Of a DNA stretch of 5,984 nucleotides, positions 1-5,984 are shown piece by piece. The stretch is from NCBI GenBank assembly GCA_003557485.1, contig PWOI01000049.1, forward strand, positions 1 through 5,984. Reading direction: 5' to 3'. The notes below the pieces were generated by a model. The model did no database searches. It was not told the DNA's origin and worked only from the letters and a program-made list of their open reading frames with translations. Positions within the stretch are counted from its first letter, which is position 1. Each line of letters begins with the position of its first letter. The position numbers and the translations under genes were made by a program. Source of the DNA: Elusimicrobiota bacterium. GTDB taxonomy: Bacteria > CG03 > SLGR01 > PWQF01.

Positions 1-1831
1 GGCTGCGGCCGTAGAGCATTCTCTGGGAGGCGGAAGTGAGGTAGAGAAGGTCCTGCGCTCGCGTCATTCCCACGTAACAGAGCCGCCTTTCCTCTTCCAT
101 CTGAGCCGGATCGATCAGAGCGTCCCTGTGAGGAAAAAGCTCCTCCTCAAGGCCGCTTATGAAAACCACGGGAAATTCAAGACCCTTAGCAAGATGCAGG
201 GTCATAAGGGTTACGCAATCTTCGGATTCGTCCCAGTTATCTATCTCTGAAACAAGGGAAATTTCTGCCAGAATTTCTTCAAGCGGTTTATTTCTTGTTC
301 CTTTTTCTGAAAATGCCGATACAAGTTCCTCAATATTTTCAAGGCGGCTGCGGCTTTTCAAGTCATCATCGTTTTCCAGCATGCTGTGGTAACCGGTAAG
401 TTCTATTATCTGTTTTGCCAGGCGCGCAAGGTCGTTTTTTCCCAGCGTTTCTTTAAATTTTATAAAGAGTTTTCTCAGTGGGAGAGTTTTTGTTTTAAGT
501 TTATCCGGAAGAAGTTCCGGATTTTCAACAACGATATTAAATATTGAAAGAGACTGTTTCGCAGCTGTTTTTTTTATTTCTTCAAGGGTTTTGTCGCCTA
601 TTCCCCTTGACGGATAGTTTATTATGCGCTCCATACTTATGTCGTCCGCTGGGTTGACCAGCACTTTCATATAGGCAAGTATATCTTTTATTTCTTTTCT
701 TTCATAAAACCTTACGCCGCCTACTATGTTATATTTTATACCGGCCTGGCGGAACGCGTCTTCAAAGGCCCTGGACTGCGCATTGACCCTGTAAAAGACC
801 GCTATATCTGACGGCAGGTAGTCACCCTCAAGAGTAAGACGCATTATTTCGGAGGCCACACCCCGGGCTTCCTCCCTTGAGGTCATAAATTCCTGCCAAA
901 GTATATCTTCCCCGGCTCCCCTGGAGGTCCACAGTTTTTTCTTTTTGCGGGACTTGTTCTGCCGTATCACATTATGTGCAGCGTTAAGTATATTCTGCGT
1001 GGAGCGGTAGTTTCTTTCAAGTTTAAATGTTTTTTTACAATTGAATGTTTTTTCAAACTCAAGTATGTTTTTCACATTCGCACCCCTGAACCTGTATATT
1101 GACTGGTCATCGTCACCAACTGCGCATATATTGTTCTGGGGAAGAGCAAGGGTCTTGATTAAAACATACTGGGCATAATTAGTGTCCTGGTATTCATCTA
1201 CCATTATGTACTGAAATCTCTGTCTGTATTTTTCCCTAACCTCCTTGTTCTCTTTAAGAAGCCTTATGCATTCTACCAGAAGGTCGGCAAAGTCATACCC
1301 GCCGTTTCCGGCAAGCAGCTCCTGATAGCAGCGGTATACCTGCCCGACAGTGTATTTCAGCTTATCCGAAGAGGCAGCAGCGTTGATAAGATAGCTTTCA
1401 ACATCAAGAAGGTTGTTTTTTGCGTTTGAAATGATCTCTCTTATTTTTGCCGGCGGATAGTGTTTGGGGTCAAGGTCCAGTTTTTTGAGGCATTCCTTTA
1501 TGGCTACCAGCTGGTCCTGTTCGTCGTAGATTGTAAAATCCTTCCCCACATCATACCTGAGTATTCTGTTGGCAAGGGAATGAAAAGTCGAAATCCAGAC
1601 GCTTTCACCCTCCGGGCCGGCAATAGATTTTATCCTGTTTCTCATTTCTTCGGCAGCCTTGTTGGTAAAAGTTACCGCAAGTATATTGAAGGGAGAAATA
1701 CCCTGCTGCATAAGGCGGGCTATCCTGTGCATTATTACCATGGTTTTGCCGCTGCCGGCGCCGGCAAAAACCAGCACCGCTCCGTCGGTTGCTTCTACTG
1801 CTTGTTTCTGTTGGGGATTAAGTTCTGTCAT
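1..1831 (-). CDS. pcrA: UvrD/PcrA/Rep-type superfamily 1A DNA helicase, 3' end missing
   Basis: ATP-dependent 3'-5' DNA helicase of the UvrD/PcrA family, which in known members acts in nucleotide excision repair, mismatch repair and removal of proteins or stalled RNA polymerase from DNA. The 610 visible residues read without interruption. Motifs appear in canonical order: Walker A AGAGSGKT (23-30), TFTNKAAEEM (54-63), TFHSL (82-86), Walker B VDEYQDTN (211-218), GDDDQSIYRFRGA (239-251), LERNYRST (271-278), YRVNAQSR (347-354), TLHLAKGLEF (544-553) and EEERRLCYVGMTRA (579-592). The ATG at 1831 is the only plausible start: the frame hits a stop 30 bp upstream, which is also the end of the preceding methyltransferase gene, and AGGAAG lies just before it. 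Family members are usually about 650-750 residues, so roughly the last 50-140 residues, including any C-terminal RNA polymerase-binding Tudor-like domain, lie beyond the left edge. Family assignment is firm; the exact choice between PcrA, UvrD and Rep is not, and the symbol is provisional. Confidence 0.95.
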   Translation of the reverse strand, partial: MTELNPQQKQAVEATDGAVLVFAGAGSGKTMVIMHRIARLMQQGISPFNILAVTFTNKAAEEMRNRIKSIAGPEGESVWISTFHSLANRILRYDVGKDFTIYDEQDQLVAIKECLKKLDLDPKHYPPAKIREIISNAKNNLLDVESYLINAAASSDKLKYTVGQVYRCYQELLAGNGGYDFADLLVECIRLLKENKEVREKYRQRFQYIMVDEYQDTNYAQYVLIKTLALPQNNICAVGDDDQSIYRFRGANVKNILEFEKTFNCKKTFKLERNYRSTQNILNAAHNVIRQNKSRKKKKLWTSRGAGEDILWQEFMTSREEARGVASEIMRLTLEGDYLPSDIAVFYRVNAQSRAFEDAFRQAGIKYNIVGGVRFYERKEIKDILAYMKVLVNPADDISMERIINYPSRGIGDKTLEEIKKTAAKQSLSIFNIVVENPELLPDKLKTKTLPLRKLFIKFKETLGKNDLARLAKQIIELTGYHSMLENDDDLKSRSRLENIEELVSAFSEKGTRNKPLEEILAEISLVSEIDNWDESEDCVTLMTLHLAKGLEFPVVFISGLEEELFPHRDALIDPAQMEEERRLCYVGMTRAQDLLYLTSASQRMLYGRS

Positions 1832-1833
1832 TT

Positions 1834-1841
1834 CTTCCTTT
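1834..1841 (-). promoter_or_regulatory. Ribosome binding site of the helicase gene
   Basis: The minus strand reads AAAGGAAG and then AA before the ATG at 1831. The AGGA core sits 4 nt from the start codon, a slightly short spacing. It lies in the 30-bp gap after the methyltransferase stop codon, so translation of the helicase may be helped by ribosomes finishing the upstream gene. The coupling is inference. Confidence 0.6.
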
Positions 1842-1861
1842 CCGCCAGATTTTAATAAATT

Positions 1862-2986
1862 TCATGTTTCCATTTCAAGGACTGCTTCAAGGTGAGGAGT
1901 ATGCACAAACTGGTCAACTCCTGTTACTTTTTTTATCCTCCAGTCGGTGTTGTTTTTTATGAATTTAATATCACCGGCAAGGTTTTTCATACTGCACGAA
2001 ACATATATTATTTTTTCAGGGCCTCCCGTTTCTCCCCGGAGACGTTTTATATGAAGCCATACTTTAGGACTCATTCCTCCCCTGGGGGGGTCTATAACCA
2101 CATAGTCCCACCTCCTTCTCTGCGAGGAAAGAAACTGGCGTACCCGTTTGTTTACAAACTCGTATTTACCGGAGGGAGCCAGAGACCGGAGGTTTTTTTC
2201 TGCGTCCCGTGTTGCCTGCTCGCCGTCCTCTACTGCGGTTATCTCCATTCCCTCTCCAGCAAGGAAAAGGGCTATGGAACCTGCCCCTGAAAAAAGGTCA
2301 AGAACCCTTGATGGCCGTTTAACTGATTTCCTGATGATAGAATACATCCTTTCAACCGTGTAGGAATTGGGCTGAAAGAAAGTATATGGAGAAATTTCCA
2401 TATTCATACTGCCTATTTTCATATTTATATACTCTCTCCCCCCGGCTATACTGTAATCCGAAGTAAAAGAAGTATCCCCGCGGCCGGGCTGGCGGGCAAC
2501 TATAACAGATTTAATATTTTCGACAGATTGCTCTAATGCGGAGGCAAACTCCTTTTCAAGGCTGAAAGGCCCGCCCACAACAAGGACCACCATCTTTTCT
2601 CCCGTAAATACACACCTGCGGGCTATAAGGTATCTCATTACGCCGGAGTTGGATCTCCTTTTGTAGAAAGGGATTGAGTGCTTTGCGGCAAAATTTCTTA
2701 CCGCGTCAAGAAGTTCTCCGGTATCTTCACCAAAAACCGGGCACTCCTGCAAATCAATGACTTTGTCATATCTTCCTTTTTGGTGAAGGCCCAGAGAATT
2801 ATCTCCGAATGAGAACTCCATCTTATTGCGAAAACCCCATACCTGCGGTGATTTTACTATTCTGGCTTTGCGGATTCCGGTAGCGTAACTAAGCAGTTTT
2901 TTCTTCTCTGCAATCTGTTTTCTGTAAGGGATATCCTGGAGGCTGCACCCTCCGCACTCCCCGAAATGGCGGCACACTTTTTTCAT
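1862..2986 (-). CDS. TrmA/RlmC/RlmD-family RNA (uracil-C5) methyltransferase with Fe-S cluster motif
   Basis: SAM-dependent enzyme expected to methylate C5 of a uridine in 23S rRNA (U747 or U1939 type) or in tRNA (U54). The 374-residue protein begins almost at once with the [4Fe-4S] ligand pattern C5-x5-C11-x2-C14, completed by C82 in LQECPVFG. FRNKMEFSFG (52-61) and FFQPNSYTVERMY (203-215) are family signatures. The SAM site VLDLFSGAGSIALFLA is at 228-243, the acidic AVEDGEQA follows at 251-258, DPPRGG is at 299-304, the catalytic nucleophile is C331 in YVSCS, and the general base is probably E367 in PHLEAVLEM. No N-terminal TRAM domain is present, since the cysteines start at residue 5. Length and lack of TRAM resemble E. 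coli RlmC, while the C-x5-C-x2-C spacing resembles RlmD, so the RNA target cannot be fixed and no symbol is given. The ATG has GGAGAA just upstream. The gene lies 72 bp after htrA and 30 bp before the helicase gene. Confidence 0.95.
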   Translation of the reverse strand: MKKVCRHFGECGGCSLQDIPYRKQIAEKKKLLSYATGIRKARIVKSPQVWGFRNKMEFSFGDNSLGLHQKGRYDKVIDLQECPVFGEDTGELLDAVRNFAAKHSIPFYKRRSNSGVMRYLIARRCVFTGEKMVVLVVGGPFSLEKEFASALEQSVENIKSVIVARQPGRGDTSFTSDYSIAGGREYINMKIGSMNMEISPYTFFQPNSYTVERMYSIIRKSVKRPSRVLDLFSGAGSIALFLAGEGMEITAVEDGEQATRDAEKNLRSLAPSGKYEFVNKRVRQFLSSQRRRWDYVVIDPPRGGMSPKVWLHIKRLRGETGGPEKIIYVSCSMKNLAGDIKFIKNNTDWRIKKVTGVDQFVHTPHLEAVLEMET

Positions 2987-2990
2987 TTTA

Positions 2991-2996
2991 TTCTCC
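2991..2996 (-). promoter_or_regulatory. Ribosome binding site of the RNA methyltransferase gene
   Basis: GGAGAA on the minus strand, with GGAG 6 nt before the ATG at 2986. Its first three bases are also the last three of the inverted-repeat arm at 2994-3000, so a stem formed there would partly mask it. Confidence 0.65.
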
Positions 2997-3052
2997 GGTT
3001 AAATCCAGGGCTTTCGCCGTTTACGGCAGGAACAGAGAAAGGTAAAACCGGA
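2994..3052 (-). repeat. Inverted repeat in the htrA-methyltransferase gap, overlapping the ribosome binding site
   Basis: The arms TCCGGTT (3052-3046) and AACCGGA (3000-2994), read on the minus strand, are exact 7-bp complements. They enclose a second small hairpin, GCCGT-AA-ACGGC (3027-3016; effectively 4 bp with a TAAA loop). In the transcript the downstream arm overlaps the GGAG of the methyltransferase ribosome binding site. No T-run follows either stem, so this does not look like an intrinsic terminator. A role in limiting translation is inference; a match of this length in a gap of this size could be chance. Confidence 0.35.
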
Positions 3053-3058
3053 CTGCAT

Positions 3059-4591
3059 TTATCTTCTGCGGTAAGAAAGATAGACGGGACGGCCGTTTCT
3101 TAATATATCAAAAACTACTCCATCAGAAAGGGATATTTCCTGAGTGACTGTTTTAAAGTCCTCTATATTGCTTATTTCTTTTCTGTTTATCTGCCTTATA
3201 ACGTCAGCAACCCGGAGACCTATTCCGTGGGCGTCAGATTCCGGATCAATACGGATAATAATCACCCCGTCATCGCTGTCCAGTCCGTGTCTGCGTCTTG
3301 CCGCGCTGTCAATATTTCTTACATGTATTCCCTTCCATTGGACCTGGGCTTCTTCTACCGGAGCTTCCTCCCCGGGAAGAGCGGCGGAAGGCAGTTCTTC
3401 CGGCATTTCACCCAGTTCTACCTGCAGTTCTTTCTTCTCTCCGTCACGGAACACGGTTACCGTCACTGTCTCTCCGGGAGAATATGAGGCTATAATATCC
3501 TGAAGCTGGCGTACATTTTTTATCTCTCTTCCGCTAACATTTACTATTACATCCCCTCTTTCTATACCGCCTTTTTTGGCGGGGGTTTCTTCATGAACCA
3601 TATTCACTAAAGCTCCGTCCCCGGTTTCAAGTTCAAACTGCTGCATTATGGCTTCATCTACTTCTCTTATCTCAATACCCAGCCAGCCCCTGACAACCCT
3701 TCCCACTTCAATGAGCTGATCAAGTATTCTTACGGCATTATTTACCGGTATTGCAAAACCTACCCCGGCAAATACGCCTGTGGGCGCGAAAATAGCTGTG
3801 TTGATTCCTATGGCTCTTCCGTACACATCAACAAGCGGGCCGCCGGAATTACCGCGGTTTATGGAGGCATCTGTCTGTATCATTTCTCCAAAGTTTTGTC
3901 CCTGCACCTGAACATTCTGCCTTTTCGCGCTTATTATCCCGCTGGTAAATGTCTGCTCGAGCCCAAACGGGCTTCCGGCGGCCATAACAGGGTCTCCCAC
4001 CCGTATTTGATCCGAATCACCCATAGCAAGAGGTACAAACTCCCGTGAGGCGCTTATTTTAACTACCGCAAGATCTGTGCGAGGATCCTGACCGACTATT
4101 TCGGCATCATAAGTCTCATCATCATACAAAGTAACTTTTATCTCTTCGGCATCCTGTATTACATGATAATTCGTAAGAACATACCCGGCAGGGTCTACTA
4201 TAAATCCGCTGCCGGTTCCTTCATGCCTGTATCTCTGAGGTTCCTGCTCACGGCGCCTTCTGTCCGGCATATCAAAAAAGCGTTCAAAAAAATCATCAAA
4301 AGGGTCACCAAAGTGAAATTCAAAGGGAGACCGCCTGACTTCTATAAAGCGCACCGAAGATATATTGACAAGAGAAGGCCTTACTTTTTCCGCAATATCC
4401 GCAAAGGAAAAGATACCATCTACAGATGGCGGAGAGCTGTTGTATACAGCCGGACTGTTATAAATGTAGCGGGGAAGAGAATGCTGCCTCACTGCCGGCT
4501 CTTCAGTTTTTCTTTCGATATCGGCATACCTGCCAAGCAGGATTCCGCCTGCAAGAACAAGAAGCAAAGTAATTAATGATTTTTTATCCAT
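3059..4591 (-). CDS. HtrA/DegP/DegQ-family periplasmic serine endoprotease (Do-like), two PDZ domains
   Basis: Envelope protease and chaperone that degrades misfolded exported proteins. The 510 residues begin MDKK followed by a hydrophobic stretch (about 5-20), a signal peptide or uncleaved membrane anchor with no clear AxA cleavage site, so the body is expected outside the cytoplasmic membrane. A linker precedes the trypsin-like domain (about 60-295), which carries the complete triad H143 (TNYHV), D173 (RTDLAVV) and S249 (INRGNSGGP). The LA-loop region (about 85-122) is rich in Phe, Asp and then Arg. PDZ1 spans about 302-395, starting with RGWLGI and containing the typical GGIERGDVI. An acidic Pro/Ala/Glu linker (about 396-418) leads to PDZ2 (about 419-509). 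Length and two PDZ domains fit DegP/DegQ rather than single-PDZ DegS. The ATG at 4591 has a strong ribosome binding site 7 nt upstream. The gene follows the GH57-like gene by 59 bp. In known bacteria such genes are often envelope-stress induced, but no such promoter is visible here. Paralogue assignment is uncertain. Confidence 0.95.
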   Translation of the reverse strand: MDKKSLITLLLVLAGGILLGRYADIERKTEEPAVRQHSLPRYIYNSPAVYNSSPPSVDGIFSFADIAEKVRPSLVNISSVRFIEVRRSPFEFHFGDPFDDFFERFFDMPDRRRREQEPQRYRHEGTGSGFIVDPAGYVLTNYHVIQDAEEIKVTLYDDETYDAEIVGQDPRTDLAVVKISASREFVPLAMGDSDQIRVGDPVMAAGSPFGLEQTFTSGIISAKRQNVQVQGQNFGEMIQTDASINRGNSGGPLVDVYGRAIGINTAIFAPTGVFAGVGFAIPVNNAVRILDQLIEVGRVVRGWLGIEIREVDEAIMQQFELETGDGALVNMVHEETPAKKGGIERGDVIVNVSGREIKNVRQLQDIIASYSPGETVTVTVFRDGEKKELQVELGEMPEELPSAALPGEEAPVEEAQVQWKGIHVRNIDSAARRRHGLDSDDGVIIIRIDPESDAHGIGLRVADVIRQINRKEISNIEDFKTVTQEISLSDGVVFDILRNGRPVYLSYRRR

Positions 4592-4598
4592 TTTTTAT

Positions 4599-4608
4599 TC
4601 ACCTTCCT
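4599..4608 (-). promoter_or_regulatory. Ribosome binding site of the HtrA protease gene
   Basis: The minus strand reads AGGAAGGTGA, close to the full anti-16S complement, with 7 nt (all A/T) before the ATG at 4591. This supports that start. A second GGAGG at 4619-4623 is too far away (27 nt) to serve the same start. Confidence 0.75.
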
Positions 4609-4650
4609 TTTTTTATTTCCTCCAACAAGTTAAAAAGTTGACCTCAGAGG

Positions 4651-5984
4651 TTATCTCAATGCGGGGATGGTGACGGCGCCGCCGCGGCGGTTAGCTCCAA
4701 GTATTTCCCTCTGCGTATGTCCCGAGGGAAGTATAACATCAATTATATTTGTATCCGAAGCTGTTCTTCTTCCTGTTATATGCATTTCTTCGGCATCAGC
4801 GGATTTTATTTCGACTATTGAACCATCCTCGCGGCCCGCAAGTACAACCGGTATAACTCCCCAGTTCTCAAGGGAGGCCCCTATTATAGTTTCCGGCACA
4901 AAAATATTTACTGTTCTGCTGAACTGATTTATATTAACCCGGGGCTGGCCTATTTTCCTTCCTGCAGTATTATATATGGCCCTGTGATCCGGCGCAACTA
5001 CAATTGCGTATTCCCATGCATCTTCAGGTGTTGTGTAAGCTTTCCTGCCGGCGAGCATATCTACGCGCCCTGCTCCGACACGGCGGTTTATATCTATATA
5101 AATATCCAGGACCGGGTTAAAAAAATCCGTAGCGGGGGAAGTAAGCAGGCTGACATCTGAAAAACCGACAGTTATAATATTCTCTCCTATTCCCGGAGAA
5201 ACCTCAATAAACCTTAAGTCAAAATTGCTCTGAAGATCCCTGTATTTCTGAGGAAAACTATAATTCCCCGGTCCGTACGCGTCACCGGCCGGGTCAATAT
5301 AATACATAGCGGCCGACCTGGTACGCACATCGGGCAGTCTCATTGAATAGAAACCGTCCTCTGGATACATGCGGTCATTAACATAAAACTTAACGAACAC
5401 ATCACGGTGCGGACGGGCACCCAGATACCTCAGCGGAACAGCAAATTCCAGAGCGTCTTCAGAGTGACCCACATTGAAATGACCGGTAAGTGTTTCCCAG
5501 TTTTCTCTGCCGGCTGCACGATGTATTACCGTTCTGTCGGGTACATGACGCCGCCAGTTGGCTTCTATATAAATCGGAAATCCTAAAATATTTTCAATTT
5601 CATAATCCATTCCCCTCGGGGTCAGCGATGCAGCCGGTACAGCTTCGTGCCCGAGATAAACACCTGCTGTTTCAACAATGGGTGAAGAAATCTCAAGCGC
5701 AAAATACATATTATTTTCGTCCGCACCCCAGTATATTTTTCCAACTCCATCCGGAGCATCCGGAACCCGGAAATAATTAGCCTCATCCCATTCTCCTGCA
5801 GATATCCTGCCGTCTACATCTATACTCAAAACAGAGTCTGAGGTATTTTCAGCCTCAACAGAGGTAAACCCGGTAACGGGCAGAAAAAGCCCGGCAGGGG
5901 CCCCTGCTCCCATAGCACGGTATATGTCTATAAGGGCTTTTCTGAAAACTCTGTCGTAAAAGGGATAATCTATATTATCGGTAA
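4651..5984 (-). CDS. C-terminal part of a probable GH57-type glycoside hydrolase with tandem beta-sandwich carbohydrate-binding modules, 5' end missing
   Basis: The frame is open to the right edge, so the ATG at 5913 is probably internal: it sits inside VFRKALIDIYRAMGAG, an unbroken helix-like stretch with no ribosome binding site or signal peptide. That stretch resembles the segment that closes the catalytic part of GH57 proteins (xxFRxxLxxVYxxLG). Counting the first full codon (5982-5980) as residue 1, 443 residues are visible. A first module (about 50-218) has VDGRISAGEW and IYWGADENNMYF (83-94), typical of CBM9/DOMON-like sandwiches. A second (about 224-443) has DPAGDAYGPG (230-239), LDIYIDI (292-298), AGRVDMLAGR (304-313), WEYAIVV (323-329) and GGAVTIPAL near the end. 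This series matches my recollection of the glucodextranase C-terminal binding module (Glucodextran_C family), found in GH57 and GH15 enzymes. Likely role: attachment to alpha-glucan or another polysaccharide. The catalytic domain lies outside the window, so activity is inferred from the modules alone. Confidence 0.65.
   Translation of the reverse strand, partial: TDNIDYPFYDRVFRKALIDIYRAMGAGAPAGLFLPVTGFTSVEAENTSDSVLSIDVDGRISAGEWDEANYFRVPDAPDGVGKIYWGADENNMYFALEISSPIVETAGVYLGHEAVPAASLTPRGMDYEIENILGFPIYIEANWRRHVPDRTVIHRAAGRENWETLTGHFNVGHSEDALEFAVPLRYLGARPHRDVFVKFYVNDRMYPEDGFYSMRLPDVRTRSAAMYYIDPAGDAYGPGNYSFPQKYRDLQSNFDLRFIEVSPGIGENIITVGFSDVSLLTSPATDFFNPVLDIYIDINRRVGAGRVDMLAGRKAYTTPEDAWEYAIVVAPDHRAIYNTAGRKIGQPRVNINQFSRTVNIFVPETIIGASLENWGVIPVVLAGREDGSIVEIKSADAEEMHITGRRTASDTNIIDVILPSGHTQREILGANRRGGAVTIPALR

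Noticed and set aside
1460-1855. Plus-strand open frame of 131 codons opposite the helicase N-terminus
   Set aside because: It is antisense to the conserved helicase motifs I, Ia and Ib and shows no family features; the codon pattern is explained by the minus-strand gene.
1892-2290. Plus-strand open frame of 132 codons opposite the methyltransferase gene
   Set aside because: It is antisense to the SAM-binding and catalytic half of the methyltransferase, with no ribosome binding site or recognisable domain.
4163-4576. Plus-strand open frame of 137 codons opposite htrA
   Set aside because: It lies wholly inside the well-supported protease gene on the other strand, has no convincing ribosome binding site, and its translation has no recognisable domain.
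4633-4650. Terminator-like ACCTC-T-GAGGT followed by CAACTTTTTAA just after the stop codon of the GH57-like gene
   Set aside because: The usable stem is only about 4 bp with a 3-nt loop, and the T-run is short and interrupted, too weak to call as an intrinsic terminator.
4592-4660. Possible sigma-70 promoter (TTGAGA, 17-nt spacer, TTTTTA) ahead of htrA
   Set aside because: The -10 match to TATAAT is poor and the -35-like hexamer lies over the end of the upstream coding sequence; a chance AT-rich match is more likely.
5911-5913. ATG at 5913 as the true start of the rightmost gene
   Set aside because: The frame stays open to the window edge, the upstream codons continue a family-like helical segment, and there is no Shine-Dalgarno run or signal peptide at this ATG.

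Overview
The window is a bacterial chromosomal segment of moderate GC. Every convincing gene lies on the minus strand, and coding sequence fills almost all of it. Read in the direction of transcription (right to left), the order is: the 3' part of a large gene whose visible C-terminus looks like the carbohydrate-binding modules of GH57-type glycoside hydrolases (5984..4651); an HtrA/DegP/DegQ-type serine protease with two PDZ domains (4591..3059); a TrmA/RlmC/RlmD-family RNA m5U methyltransferase with an N-terminal Fe-S cluster motif (2986..1862); and a UvrD/PcrA-type superfamily 1 DNA helicase whose 3' end runs off the left edge (1831..1).

The gaps between genes are 59, 72 and 30 bp. Each complete start has a Shine-Dalgarno-like purine run, and I see no strong intrinsic terminator or promoter between the genes. 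They could therefore be co-transcribed, but the four functions (polysaccharide metabolism, envelope protein quality control, RNA modification, DNA repair) do not form an obvious pathway. This looks like a housekeeping cluster joined by proximity. The only gap with visible structure is htrA-methyltransferase: a 7-bp inverted repeat there could pair over the ribosome binding site of the methyltransferase.

Taxonomy is uncertain. Isoleucine in the helicase is encoded mostly by ATA (about 32 of 45 by hand count), and arginine often by AGG/AGA. This codon style, together with a GH57-like protein and a TRAM-less methyltransferase, would fit a member of a poorly cultured anaerobic or candidate bacterial phylum. 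No gene here fixes the lineage.

I found no tRNA, rRNA, CRISPR array, insertion sequence, attachment site or phage gene. The window does not contain a clear undescribed system. The points most worth following are the modular C-terminus of the incomplete rightmost gene and the possible RNA structure ahead of the methyltransferase.
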